DNA of 64,000 nucleotides from Schistocerca nitens (GCF_023898315.1 NC_064617.1:619867000-619930999), one strand, 5' to 3'; counted from the stretch's first letter, positions 22,456-33,665 are shown. Program-made: numbers and translations. Notes: a model not told the origin generated them from the letters alone.

Positions 22456-22499
22456 GCTTAAGTATTGCTTTAGCATTAGCACGTAAATTCGACATTCTT

Positions 22500-23862
22500 G
22501 TTGTTGCGGTTCCGAACACCTCCTTCGCTCTATTGAGACGTGAACGAGAAACGTGAAAACGAAACGACAGCGGTGTGCATCCTACAAACGCGTTTCCTCG
22601 TAGTGATGTCGCTTGTCAATTGATGTCAGAACAGTTTAGTACAAGAAATACTGTGGTGAGAACCCCGACATACAAATTACAGCGAATTAAAATTTGTGTC
22701 GTCTGACGTCCGACATGCGAGTCTGTTGCGGTCGGGGCTGCTTCGCCGCTCAAACACTAAGGGTTGAGAGGAGTGCTACCCTGGGGCCTGCATGACAGCT
22801 CAGTTTGTGCGCTCACGGAACTCGCCACCTTCTGTACTGAATTAACTGAGTGAAGTTCTGACGATGGAATTCGAAAGACGCCATGCGACTTCCGTGCGAA
22901 GCCACTAACGACAAACGCCGAAGAAAAAAATATAAAAAAAAGAAGACAAAAAAGGAGGTATTAGGCGTCAGGCGTCGATCCGAAAGGCTCATGATTTCAT
23001 TTTCCAGTGGTCCTTGAACTTCTTTTCTATCAATCATCTCTTCCTCATCGACAGGCAATGATTTACTGATATGATAATGCACCATTGCGTAGTGGTTCGG
23101 AAACCAGGTAAAACTATAAGCACCACAAAAAGTGGTTGGGTAACTCAGTTCAAAAGCCAAAGGAAGGCTATCGCATACTGCCTCCAATTGTACCGTGTAT
23201 AGTGAAGACCTATGCAGTCCAAACCAAAATTCGGATTGAGGGCAGCTTTACGTTATTTACTTATTCCCCACAGCTGTTGTGATATTTTGACACGAAGCTC
23301 AGTGAGTTTCTCCACATTGTTTTACAAAATAAAGAGATACTTGTGGACTTACGGTCATCACTTACCATCATCAAATTGAAAGACGTTGCAAGTAGCTTCC
23401 CACAATGTAGATCCTTGCGTATAATAACTAAGCTGTGTTTTTTGTGATATCTCGGGGAGCAATCAATAAGTCTAGAGATATTCTTTGAATTCCTGCTCTT
23501 TCTGCACTTCGACATTGTTGAAGTTGTAATCTCGATGTTCTAACAGAAAAAGAATGTAGATGACAATGACAATACCGAAGTAATGTTATTTCAGTGTTGC
23601 TGTATATTTGCATAATTTGGTGCATATTTCTGTCTTAACGAACAGTGATCACCAAATGTCTTGAATTTAAATTAAAAATGTGGGCTTGATAATCGAGTGC
23701 GGAGTGAATGTGGATCGAAGAAATTATTTTTCGGGTTGAGTATCAGCTGTTTTACGTCACGTTATCCTTCAAGTAGAGAAACTTCAACGTGCGGCATTTA
23801 AATTGTTGTGTTACCATCAGGAGCCTCAGCGCCAGAGTACCAAGCTGCTGTTTGTGTTCCAG
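22500..23862. other. Intron 1 of ALP gene 2, no other gene seen
   Basis: Mixed sequence with ORFs up to 124 codons that lack family signals; no further coding exon supported. Confidence 0.5.
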
Positions 23863-23940
23863 TGAGCGGCGTGGTCGATTTGCGGCAACCTGACCTGATC
23901 AGACATGGGTACCCTGTGAGGAAAGCTGCGCATGAATCGG
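23863..23940 (+). CDS. ALP gene 2, exon 2 (N-terminal mature region)
   Basis: This 78-bp exon lies between a pyrimidine-rich acceptor (tttgtgttccag) and a strong donor (gtaagt), phase 1 at both ends. Joined to exon 1 it stays open and reads VSGVVDLRQPDLIRHGYPVRKAAHES, plus one base. With the acceptor at 52514, the split codon becomes Glu and the protein continues EPAYWRSQARRQLQ, the usual ALP start '(E)(D/E)PAYW...A...L'. An alternative is the first conserved segment of an acid lipase ('..LI..HGYPVE.H.VTTEDGY'), which the LIRHGYPV stretch also resembles. No lipase catalytic exon was found downstream, which favours ALP, but the choice is not settled. Confidence 0.58.
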
Positions 23941-24454
23941 GTAAGTAACAATTAATCAGGGTCTGGAGGCGCCCAAGCGTTGTTCTTGAATAAAAAAGAC
24001 CATATTTTTAGCAGTAATGTGTGATACCGACAATAAGTTAATCATGCAACTTACGATGAGACTATACAGTTATATAACCCGAATACTCCCTCATACTCAT
24101 CTGCGTGAAACACTCTGGTAAACCAGGTATCGTTAAACTAGTGATACCACAAGAATCTGTGCTAAAGTGTGTCTTCACTACAGGTGTCTGCGAGTGGTCA
24201 CTGTTACTACATCATGATTTATGTTCGTTTACAAACCAGGGGAAAAATGCTTCCATCGAAGCACAAAAAGGCGAATATGTTCCCCCTTAAAAGACACAGA
24301 CGGAAAACTGGGGAACCAGGTGCTTCAATCCTCGTTCAGCATTCCTGACGAAATATTTTAGCATTCAAACGTATTTTATCACCAATGATTCAAAATCCTC
24401 AGCCTCTGTTTCTAATTAAGTGTTCATTTTCAGCACCTCCCTCTTACTGCCACT

Positions 24455-25015
24455 GTCTTGATATGTCTCTCTCCCACTGTCTGCCTTTCTCCCATTGATC
24501 TACACTATAGAGTTTATCTCACTGCCACTGTCTCCTGTCTCACCCATACTGTCTCCTTTTGTCTTTCTTTCCCTTTGCCACTGTCTCCACCATATCTCGG
24601 CAGCTCAAAACTTCTGGAGGTCCCAATTATTTTTTCGCTAGTACCCACGTGTTTACAATTTCGGTTCAAAATGCGGCCTCCTCTATACCTACGTGTTACA
24701 GTTCGCCGGTCTGGGAGGGTCCAGGCCCCCCAAGCCTACGTATGGTCTCCAATCATACGTATTTTTCATTTCCACTTTCCCCTCTCTATTTTGCTTCCAC
24801 TTCTTTTATCTCCATCCATATTTATTTCTGTTTTACTGCCACTGTCTCTCACTGACCACCAATGCGTCCTCTGTCTTTGACGCTCCACTGCTGATGTCAT
24901 CATCTTTCTCTTTCACTCCCACTTTGTCTCTTCCACGATCACTGTCATCACTCTTTCTCTCCCACTGGCACTGACTGCTCTCTCTTCCACCGTCACTCTT
25001 TCTCCGCTGCTCTCT
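24455..25015 (+). repeat. Pyrimidine-rich degenerate repeat
   Basis: Dense recurrence of 'cactgtct', 'ctctctccca' and 'tttctctccc' units gives a strongly CT-biased strand. The ORFs in this stretch are low-complexity products. Confidence 0.75.
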
Positions 25016-25735
25016 TTCAGCGAAAAAAGCCTACATTTTTGGTGAAGAAGGCGGAATGACGATTACGGCGGCATGTTCCCTACTTTTCTGTCAGGGTCTT
25101 TTAAAGAGGAGCATATCCGCCATTGTTCTGCTCCGACTGAAACATTTTTCCACTCGTTTCCTTCTTTTCCCCGCTAGATCAGGCTGTGTTGGTTGTATAA
25201 AACGAATTGTATAGGTTTTGACACTTTGCTTGTGTACCTCAACGCATTTATATCTTTGAAACATATGAACAACAAATGAGTACGCATAATATAAGGATAA
25301 CACAAAATCGTTTGCTTTACAGTTTTTTGATACTTTGCTCATCGATCGCAGTTCATCAAAAACACGCAGCGAATGAACTGTATTTTGGAAGAGCAAACAT
25401 GTTGTTAGAGATATCTTACAGAATTTTCAGTCTTCCCAGTTTTACAAAATTTTTGACCGTCTTTTTAAGTTATTTTCAGGCATGTAAAGGCGCTTATAAA
25501 CCAATTTATTCCTCACTGCATTGCCACTTGGTGCATATTTGTACAGGCGTGAAGTGTACAACATGCAATAGGTCATAACGTTATATTGGTAAAAAAAATG
25601 CAGATGAAAACGTAATTTGCTGGCCTCAGAACCCTTTCAGTGTGTTCAGTACGCCTCAGGCCGGGTATTACGTGCATTTTTTTACGTGTGTAACTATGGT
25701 AACTTAGAACTTCTGGATTTCAGTAAGCGATAATA
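25016..25735. other. No recognisable gene
   Basis: ORFs of about 100 codons on both strands without family signal; possibly part of an unrecognised repeat. Confidence 0.45.
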
Positions 25736-25739
25736 TTTT

Positions 25740-25943
25740 GGTATTTGTGGTAAGTTCCTATGGGACCTAACAGCTGAGGTCATCTGTCCGTAGACTTAAA
25801 CACTACTTAATCTAACTTAAACTAATGTACGCTAAGGACAAAACACACACTCATGCCCGAGGGAGGACTCGAACCTCCGACGGGGGCAGCCGCGTGAACC
25901 GTGGTAAGGCGCCCAAGACCGCGCAGATACGCCGCGTGGCAAG
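25740..25943 (-). repeat. tRNA-derived SINE, family B
   Basis: Minus-strand copy of the family whose sense tail reads '...ctcagcagtttggtcccata'. Its sense head is in the order 'gccgcg...ggcgccttaccacgg', 'ggaggttcgagtcctccctc', 'gtgttgtccttagcg'. Flanks share 'taatatt' at 25731 and 25947. Confidence 0.85.
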
Positions 25944-26389
25944 TAATAATATTCTCAGAGACATCATTTTTATGACATGTGGTCATAATGTCGACGATAT
26001 TCCATGAGTAGAAATTATAGAACGGGCAATCTGCAAAATTACCCAGAAACCATGATTTTACGTGTTTCATGTTAACGTATACAGATTTTCGAAAGTGGGA
26101 AATGACGTTTCTGTATAAAGGCTAAATAATATCGGGTTAACATTTGAGCTGTTTGGTATGGTTAGTTATTTAGATAATTGAGCCCACGTAGAAAAACTGC
26201 TAAAAACCTGTTTTGCGGTTAACTTTAAACATTTGCATCTTAGGTAATGGATCATGACGTAGAAAAAGATTGAAAGTTGCCGATGAACACCATCTTAAGA
26301 ACATACGGTAAAAATTTCGATGATCTGCCTTCTACAGAAATTATTGCAGTCACCTTCTCCACAAATGATAATTTTCGGGGTTTTCTCAG
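25944..26389. other. No recognisable gene
   Basis: AT-rich; nothing assignable. Confidence 0.45.
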
Positions 26390-26797
26390 GACCTGGCCAC
26401 GAACAAATGGTGCTCTTAAAAGCCGCCTGAGGGCTCGTTTTGTATTATCACGTAGTAGGGGAGAGAGTGTGGCAGATATGATACGCGAATTGGGATGGAA
26501 GTCATTACAGCAAAGACGTTTTTCGTCGCGGCGAGATATATTTACGAAATTTCAGTCACCAACTTTCTCTTCCGAATGCCAAAATATTTAGTTGAGCCCA
26601 ACCTACATAGGTAGGAATGATCATCTAAATAAAATAAGAGAAATCAGAGCTCGAACACAAAAGTTTAGGTGTTCGTTTTTCCCGCGCGCTATTCGGGAGT
26701 GGAATGGTAGAGAGATAGTGTGATTGTGGTTCGATGAACCCTCTGCCAAGCACTTAAATGTGAATTGCAGAATAGTCATGTAGATGTAGATGTAGGG
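26390..26797 (+). pseudogene. CR1-like LINE 3' end
   Basis: Encodes SRSRGESVADMIRELGWKSLQQRR, then RDIFTKFQSPTF, then in broken frame FFPRAIREWNGREI, the typical C-terminal end of a non-LTR RT ORF. It closes with the tail 'gtagatgtagatgtag', a characteristic short tandem repeat at LINE 3' ends. A longer relative lies at 32500-33665 on the minus strand. Confidence 0.78.
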
Positions 26798-26881
26798 CCA
26801 CCCTAGACAGCACCTAGTACAAAAGAACCAAACGATTTGCTCAGTTTGCCTGGGCTGGAAGAAGCCATTCCTCTGTAAGAG

Positions 26882-27026
26882 TCGGCCGCCGGTCGCAGGT
26901 TTGAATCCTGCCTCGGGCATGGATGTGTGTGATGTCCTTAGGTTAGCTAGATTTAAATAGTTCTACATTCTAGTGGACTGATGACCTCAGAAGTTAAGTC
27001 CCATAGTTCTTAGAGCCATTTGAACC
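26882..27026 (+). repeat. tRNA-derived SINE, family A, 5'-truncated
   Basis: Begins 'cggccgccggtcgcagg', lacking the A-box half of the tRNA head, and ends 'agagccatttgaacca'. Confidence 0.9.
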
Positions 27027-27922
27027 AACCTCTCTAAGAAAATGCAAGGGCTTCATTTTATGACGGCTTCTCAAGCTGCTTGTTTGCCTGCGAGACCTGC
27101 TGTCAGATAAGCAGCCACTAGGCTGCGCAGTGGTTGTTGACGGCGACAAACGCAACCGGGCCATTCTGCTGCATTCACCACAACACGGCACTACACGACT
27201 GCTGCGTCTGACAACCGCTGCAAGGTCGGCGGTCGAAGTCCAGTTTGCTTCCCACTGTTCACCAGTCGTCAGAGTGTTACTGAAACAGGGAATCCGGCGT
27301 GTATAAAATTTCGGTGTAGGGTGCTTGTCAATCTCTATGAAGCCGCTTTGATGCAAAAATCTTTCTTTTTTGAAACATGGTGGTCTCTATTTGTGATTAC
27401 AACATTACCCATATTTTTCTTCTGACTGTTTCATTACTTTAGTTCTTGTTAACTCTTGCTACGATTAGCAGCTTTTTAGACACACCTTCCAAACTTATGA
27501 TTCATCTTATACGGCCTCCTTAGTCTTTACACTTACACATTTCGTATGCAGCGGGTCTTGGTTGCTTTATTGTAACGCCTCTTTCTCCAGTGATTTTCTT
27601 TACTTCATTGTTACTTAAAGCGCTATTCACATTATAATGCATTCCTTTAGACAGGAACTGTTATTCAGTATCATCAAAGCACTGTATGCCAAATTTAAAA
27701 TACAGTCGTGGATTTTCTGTACCGATTACCATACATTTCGCCTATTATCATTTTCTGATATAGGTATACGACTTGCTTTTGTTTTGTCTGGTCTTTAAAA
27801 TTCTCTGTAGTTTATCTTTGTTTCCATGCACTATAAAGCACTCTGAACCTGATTGGGGGATAGCATATGGACTAACTGGAGATTTAATCGATAGCTTTCA
27901 CCCTTAAATTTGCGTTTCTTTT
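27027..27922. other. No recognisable gene
   Basis: AT-rich; a 120-codon minus-strand ORF at 26994-27356 lacks a recognisable motif and overlaps the SINE tail. Confidence 0.45.
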
Positions 27923-28835
27923 TGATGTTGTTGTTGTGGTCTTCAGTCCAGAGACTCGTTTGATGCAGCTCTCCATGCTACTCTATCCTGTGCAAGCTTC
28001 TTCATCTCCCAGTACCTACTGCAACCTACATCCTTCTGAACCTGTGATTTAGGTTTTCCGTGATTTCCCCAAATCGCTCCAGGCAAATCCCGGGATGGTT
28101 CCTTTCAAAGGGCACGGCCGACTTCCTTCCCCATCCGTCCCTAATTCGATGAGACCGATGACCTCGCTGTCTGGTCTCCTCCCCCAAAACCACCACCACC
28201 ATCTGAAGCTGTTTAGTGTATTCATCTCTTGGTCTCCCTCTATGATTTTTAGCCTCCATGCAGCCCTCCAATACTAAATTGGTGATCCCTTGATGCCTCA
28301 GAATATGCCCTACCAACTGATTCCTTCTTCTAGTCAAGTTGTGCCACAAATTTCTCTTCTCTCCAATTCTATTCAGTACCTCCTCATTAGTTATGTGATC
28401 TACCCATCTAATCTTCAGCATTCTTCTGTAGCACCACATGTCGAAAGCTTCTATTCTCTTCTTGTCTAAACTATTTATCGTCCACGTTTCACTTCCATAC
28501 ATGGCTACACTCCATACAAATACTTTCAGAAACGACTTCCTGACACTTAAATCTATACTCGATGTTAACAAATTTCTCTTCTTCAGAAACGCTTTCCTTG
28601 CCATTGCCAGTCTACATTTTATATCCCCTCTACTTCGACCATCATCAGTTATTTTGCTCCCCAAATAGCAAAACGCATTTACTACTTTAAGCGTCTCATT
28701 TCCTAATCTGATTCCCGCAGTATCAACTGATTTAATTCGACTACATTCCATTATCCTCGTTTTGCTTTTTTTTAATGTTCATTTTATATCCTCCTTTCAA
28801 GATACTGTCCATTCCGTTCAACTGCTCTTCCAGGT
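27923..28835 (-). pseudogene. RTE-like LINE 3' half
   Basis: A 241-codon minus-strand ORF (28751-28026) reads FCYLGSKITDDGRSRGDIKCR, SIDLSVRKSFLKVFVWSVAMYGSETWTI, KKRIEAFDMWCYRRMLKIRWVDHITNEEVL and GHILRH.GI. This is the post-RT connector and C-terminus of endonuclease/reverse-transcriptase LINEs. The 3' end has the terminal (ttg)-rich tail at 27923-27940. Upstream the frame breaks at about 28752 and homology stops near 28835, so the copy is 5'-truncated. SINE 28045-28201 splits the 3' tail and contributes the last part of the ORF. Confidence 0.85.
28045..28201 (+). repeat. SINE family C inserted in a LINE, with TSD
   Basis: Modules 'gatttaggttttccgtgatt', 'gtttc/gttcctttcaaaggg' and 'gatgacctcgctgtctgg'. 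Flanks 'tctgaacctg' (28035-28044) and 'tctgaagctg' (28202-28211) are a 10-bp duplication with one mismatch. Confidence 0.85.
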
Positions 28836-29012
28836 GCTTTGCTTGTATCAATCCTTAATCTCACTCTACATCCATAATTTTACAGTTTTATGCAGCACTT
28901 CTTATGTGATTTTTATATTGCTGTGGATTATTATTCTCGCATAAAATGAGGAGGCAGATTTCAAGGAATAGCGGTATGCACATGTGCAGATGGCGGTAGT
29001 ATCGCGTGTTTT

Positions 29013-29209
29013 TATGGCTCAAATGGCTCTGAGCACTATGCGACTTAACGTCTGAGGTCATCAGTCGCCTAGAACTTAGAACTAATTAAACCTAACTAAC
29101 CTAAGGACATCACACACATCCATGCCCGTGGCATGATTCGAACCTGCGACCGTAGCGGTCACTCGGCTCCAGACTGTAGCGCCCAGAACCGCACGGCCAC
29201 TTCGGCCGG
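29013..29209 (-). repeat. tRNA-derived SINE, family A, with TSD
   Basis: Full-length minus-strand copy. Flanks 'cgcgtgtttt' at 29003-29012 and 29210-29219 are identical over 10 bp. Confidence 0.93.
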
Positions 29210-29559
29210 CGCGTGTTTTCATAATTCAGCAGGCCGTCTGCAACATTATCTCTCGTTGTTGTATACTTGCAATACCATGCACATGTTAATCACGCTTAAA
29301 ATTACGCCAGACAATGGAACACTCTGGCAAACGATTTGGAATCCTGCGAATACCCTGAAACTTTTTCATGTGTTTAAGTGTTTGATTGATGCTCAACTGA
29401 GGTAGGAAAATTCATAATAGTAAACCTCACAAAAATTCTTTCGATGCAGCAGATATATATAACGGCCAACTCACTGAAACTGAAAAGTAAGTGTGCAGTA
29501 TTGGCTAAACCAGCAGAGGGAGATTAAAACCAGATAAAGGTATAAAAGGGCAGTGAATT

Positions 29560-29960
29560 AGCGAAGCAGTCATTTGTACTCAGGTGAGTCACGTGAAAAA
29601 GTGACCGACGTAATTGTGGCCGCACGACAATGCGCCATGTCATATGGCCACAAATGTTCGTTACTGGTTTGAAGAACATTCTGAATAATTCGAACGATTT
29701 ATTTGGCCACAGACATGAATCCCACCGAACATTTATGGGACATAATCGACAGGTCAGTTCGTGCACAAAATCTTGCACCGGAAACATTTTCGTAATTATG
29801 GACGACTATAGAGACAGCATGCCTCATTATTTCTACAGGGGACTTCTAACAGCTTGTTGACTCCATGCCACGTCCAGCAAAAGGAGTTCCGACACGATAT
29901 TAGGAGTTATCCCACGACTTATGTAACCTTAGTGTATTTTGCTACAATGTTAAACGGCCA
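29560..29960 (+). pseudogene. Tc1-like transposase 3' remnant
   Basis: Translation in shifting frames gives QHDNAPCHMATNVRYWFEEH-like text (second catalytic block with HDNAP.H), then, after a frame change, 'NPTEHLWDIIDR' from 'aatcccaccgaacatttatg', the third block with its Glu. N-terminal half not present. Confidence 0.65.
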
Positions 29961-30879
29961 CCACTAATAATTAAACCTAATTTCATTAGCAAACATAATA
30001 CTATTGTTGTACCATAACATTAGGTAGTGAAGGCAATATGCTACCAAGCTTTCCTGCGTCGGCGCGGAGCAACAGCGAGTGGTCTAAATATTGTACATAG
30101 TATACAGCCTTACTCGTAAGTTACAATTTATCTATTGTCGGTTCTTAGGTGGAAACTATCCATTATCAAATTTTCTACGAAAACCCAAACTATGACAATA
30201 TTCTAAATCTGCACCAAATCATCTTAAAATCGATGTAGCAAAATGCTTCCAAATAATAACGAAGGAATCTTTCTGTCAGTGAGATTTTACAAGGAATTTA
30301 TAGAGTATTTCCAAAGAGTTTTATATTATTTTCAAATGTAATTGACATTGTAGATAGTTTTCGTTACAACATTCTCACTCATACTTTGTTAAACAGCATA
30401 TTACGTACTACATTCAGACCTACTGCAGTTCTCCGAGGTTTCAAGGCAAATATTACCTATGACAAGTTCCTCGTGATGCTATCTAACTACATATGACAAC
30501 TTTATGATGATGCTATGATGTCATCAGAAACAGTCGCCACGTCATTTGTGCACCGCACTTGGACTCCAATGGAGTCCACGTCAAAACACACTACTAATGG
30601 TCTGCTGTTAAAATTCAAGGAATTGCACACTAAGAGCTGAAACTAACTGGGCAGTATCACTTTTCTTAACTTTCGTCTCTGGTAGAGTTTTCAGTATTGC
30701 ATGTCTGACTTACTAGTCTCACTATGTCTGCATTGATCGTTGGTTAAGACGACAATGTTTGCAAATTCCATAAATCGTACCTCTTACGGGATTCAAGGCA
30801 TATCAGCTCACAAACGATTGTATTAAAATACGTAGGTATACTTGAAAAGAACGCAATCTCCCTTCCCTCATGAACTGTA
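29961..30879. other. No recognisable gene
   Basis: AT-rich spacer in the putative ALP intron; nothing assignable. Confidence 0.5.
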
Positions 30880-31190
30880 TTGTAAATAATTTACTGTAGT
30901 TGACATGGAACAGTGATGAACAGTAAATAATTGTACGTAATACCAGAGAAAAATATAACATTCATTACTTCACATTAAGGTCATCTTTAGCACAAAAGAA
31001 GGTGCACCGTGCTGCTACCAAAATTTTTGATCACTTCCCCTATGACTGAAAACATGTGGCATATAACAAACTAAATAATTTAACCTTGAACCTCCTTCTT
31101 TTCTGTAGACGAATTTCTATCACTGTAACGTGTGAAAGGTGGCGGATAGAAATTACTAATATCTGAAAATTAAAAACACATTAATTTCAG
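30880..31190 (+). repeat. Possible LINE 3' end
   Basis: Around 31000 the frame reads KVHRAATKIFDHFPYD, resembling the C-terminal 'K.h.aATk.FN.LP..iK' of jockey/RTE ORF2 proteins. Weak, single-block evidence. Confidence 0.35.
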
Positions 31191-31225
31191 TGTGTACCCA
31201 TATTTACAAATTAATCAGAAGTAAA

Positions 31226-31420
31226 AAATGGTTCAATGGCTCTGAGCAATATGGGACTTAACATCTGAGGTCATCAGTCCCCTAGAACTTAGAACTACTT
31301 AAACCTAACCTAAGGACATCACAGACATCCATGCCTGAGACAGGATTCGAACCTGCGACCGTAGCGGTCGCGCGGTTCCACACTGAAGCGCCTAGAACCG
31401 CTCGGCCACACCAGCCGGCC
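31226..31420 (-). repeat. tRNA-derived SINE, family A, with TSD
   Basis: Full-length minus-strand copy. Flanks 'aatcagaagtaaa' (31213-31225) and 'aatcatgaagtaaa' (31421-31434) agree apart from one inserted base. Confidence 0.92.
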
Positions 31421-31434
31421 AATCATGAAGTAAA

Positions 31435-32230
31435 TTGAGGGCCATTATCAGACAATAGAGGTTTTGATTTGTCAGCATTTATTACGTAATCATCTAATTT
31501 TGTTGTCGGCTACTCGTGCACGCTCCCCGGACCGACGTAAACTTTCGTATGTCGAACAGACTGCGTTAATTTTGTACACCATAAGAAACTTTTAAAATAC
31601 ATCCAAGACGAGAAAGATCTAGCCGATGACCTACTTAAACCGCGGTTAGAAAATCGTATGCATTGTTTGCCACAGTGTTCTATATTAGACCTGATGATGT
31701 GCAGTTGACTTCAATTTCTGGTACCTATCGCAGCAATACAACCCACCGAAAAGTCTGGAAAACATTATGCGTAAGCTAGACCGTTTAAAATTTAGCGTTG
31801 TCGTGCAAATTTCTGAGGTAGAATTTGGGCACGTGTGTCGTAAAGTCGTACTGTAATGTGTGTTGTCACTAGGTTGACGATTGTTTGTGAGCCTGTTAGA
31901 CAGTTATTCACTTCGTCAATTCTGCATCTGCAAAAAAATACAGAGACTGATTGTTGAACTCCTTTTCCTTTTTTTGAAATATAGTATTCGAAAGCAGTCC
32001 CTGTTGCGTCTTCCGAATGACCCCCTCCAAACCTCACGGCGTGGCAGAACAACTGGGAGTAGCCATGATCTTTCAATGGAAGAAGAATGAACTAGCAACG
32101 CATCTCTCATGCCCCGTAAAATTGAGGCAATAGCTTTCTTCGCGGTTACCTCTGTTTCGAACTGCGTATAAGAAGAAGACGGGATATGGCTCCATGACAC
32201 GGATGCTTCCTTCATCTTAGGCATCACGTA
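31435..32230. other. No recognisable gene
   Basis: ORFs of about 100 codons on the minus strand (31792-32227) lack family motifs. Confidence 0.45.
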
Positions 32231-32599
32231 ATGAACCCACGCATTAACTACTGGAGGGAGAACCGCAATCGCTTATCTTTATGTGTTCTGAGAGTAGCCG
32301 CGGTACCGAGTGAGAATATGTTTTATGGTCCCGATTATGTTGTGCCTGATATACACTACACTGCCGGTACAAGTACGGAGATGCTGTGCAATCCTCCATA
32401 TATAAATGCGACAATCAACCCGCCGACGTGGGACGCTTGGACATCTGAGGTGAATGTGTTTAGCCGATACGAAGGTTACACATGTCTTGCAGGTGTCCTA
32501 CTTTTCTCAGATTTCTTGCACAAAACCTACACCCGTTTTCACGACACCTACGTCCGCATCTACACACGGTGCGTGGCGGAGGGTACGTTGTACCGCTAA
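32231..32599 (+). other. Unassigned 122-codon ORF
   Basis: Starts MNPRINYWRENRNR and is unusually rich in Tyr, Asn and Pro in its middle (PPYINATINPPTWDAW). Its last third overlaps the antisense end of the CR1-like LINE at 32500, so at most the first ~90 codons are independent. An 'ag|gt' junction lies near 32491. I do not recognise the protein; it may be coding in another retroelement or chance. Confidence 0.2.
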
Positions 32600-33665
32600 C
32601 AGCCGTTTCCTTCCTGGTCCACTCGCAGATGGAGCGAGGGGAAAACGGCTATCTATATGCTTCCTATGAGCCCTAATTTCTCCTATCTTATCTTCGTTGT
32701 CCTTATTCAGAATGTATGTTGGCGGCGGTAAAATGGTGCTGCAGTCAGCTTCAAGTGTCGGTCCTCTAAATTTTCTCAATAGTGTTCCTCGAAAAGATCG
32801 TCGTCTTCCCTCCAAGGATTCCCATTTGTGTGCCGGGACCATCCCCGAAACATGTTGTCGTAACCTACTGGTAACAAATGCACTCCGCCTCTGAATTGCT
32901 GAGATGTGTTCCATTAATCCGCCCTGGTGCGAATTCAAAATACTCGAGCAGTACTCAAGAATAGGTCGCACTAGCGTCCTACGTGCAATCTGCTTTTGCA
33001 GATGAACCTCACATTCCTAAAATTCTCCCAATAAACCGAAGTCGGCCATTCGCCAACCCTACAACAGTTCTCACAAGCTCATTCCATTCATATCGTTTTG
33101 CAGCGTTACACCAGGATATTTCAACGACCCAACTCTGTTGGTTCAAATGGCTCTGAGCACTAAGGGACTTAACATTTGAGGTCATCAGTCCCCTAGACTT
33201 AGAACTACTTAAACCTAACTAACCTAAGGACATCACAACCACCCATGGCCGAGGCAAGATTCGAACCTGCAACCGTAGCGGTCGTGCGATTCCAGACGGA
33301 AGCGCCTAAAACCGCAACACTGTTAATCATGGCACTACTAATGCTGTATATTAACATTAAGGGTTTGTTTTTCCTACTCACGCACATTAACTTATGTTTT
33401 TTCTACATCTGGAGCGAGCTGCTGTTCACCAGACCTGTTAGAAATATTGTCTATCTGATCTTGTGTCATCCTGCACTCACTAATCTTCGACGTCTTTCCG
33501 TACGCAATAGCAACATCAGCAAACAACGGAAGATTGCTGTCCGCCCTGTCTGCCATATCATTTATGTATATAGAAAATAGTAGTGATCCTATCGCACTTC
33601 ACTGGGACCTCCTGATAATACCCTCGTCTCTGACAACGCCCATGTTCCGCAAACTTCCAACGGTT
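32500..33665 (-). pseudogene. CR1-like LINE, interrupted by SINE
   Basis: The minus-strand ORF 32971-32507 reads RPILEYCSSILNSHQGGLMEHISAIQRR.A.F, then WESLEGRRRSFRGTLLRKF, the 'RP.LEY...vW.P......I..IQRRa' segment after the RT palm. Upstream, 33665-32990 continues the same ORF2 region in degenerate form (complement of 'ctgtccgccctgtctgccat', 'tcatttatgtatatagaaaa', 'attctcccaataaaccga'). SINE 33140-33315 splits it. The 3' terminus is missing, so it is truncated at the 32500 side. Confidence 0.78.
33140..33315 (-). repeat. SINE family A inserted in CR1-like LINE
   Basis: Minus-strand copy, lacking the extreme 5' end. Flanks 'aactctgtt' (33131-33139) and 'aacactgtt' (33316-33324) are a 9-bp duplication with one mismatch. 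Confidence 0.88.

Larger units (their letters stand above)
21705..22495 (-). pseudogene. PiggyBac-like ORF split by a SINE
   Basis: On the minus strand, a 183-codon ORF (22256-21705) has an acidic Ser/Asp/Glu-rich N-terminal part, a run of about 11 serines, a basic stretch (KRNREERPSTSDGEE), and a C-terminal YYCNTCSRKHPVECFENIGPK-stop. The end resembles the cysteine-rich C-terminal domain of piggyBac transposases ('R.YYC..C...P..CFE'); the catalytic DDE core is absent. The original start, ATG at 22495-22493 (MSNLRANAKA), is cut off from the rest by SINE 22251-22455. Removing the SINE and one duplicated target copy rejoins the frame at AILK, for about 190 codons. It could be a non-autonomous piggyBac relic or a derived small gene; family assignment is moderate. 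Confidence 0.5.

Noticed and set aside
24458-24974. Three overlapping ORFs of 93-140 codons
   Set aside because: Low-complexity translations of a CT-rich repeat.
28026-28751. 241-codon host gene
   Set aside because: It encodes the C-terminal part of a LINE endonuclease/reverse-transcriptase protein, and its last portion translates an inserted SINE.
32231-32599. 122-codon ORF as a confident gene
   Set aside because: Its 3' third is antisense to a CR1-like LINE and no family is recognisable.
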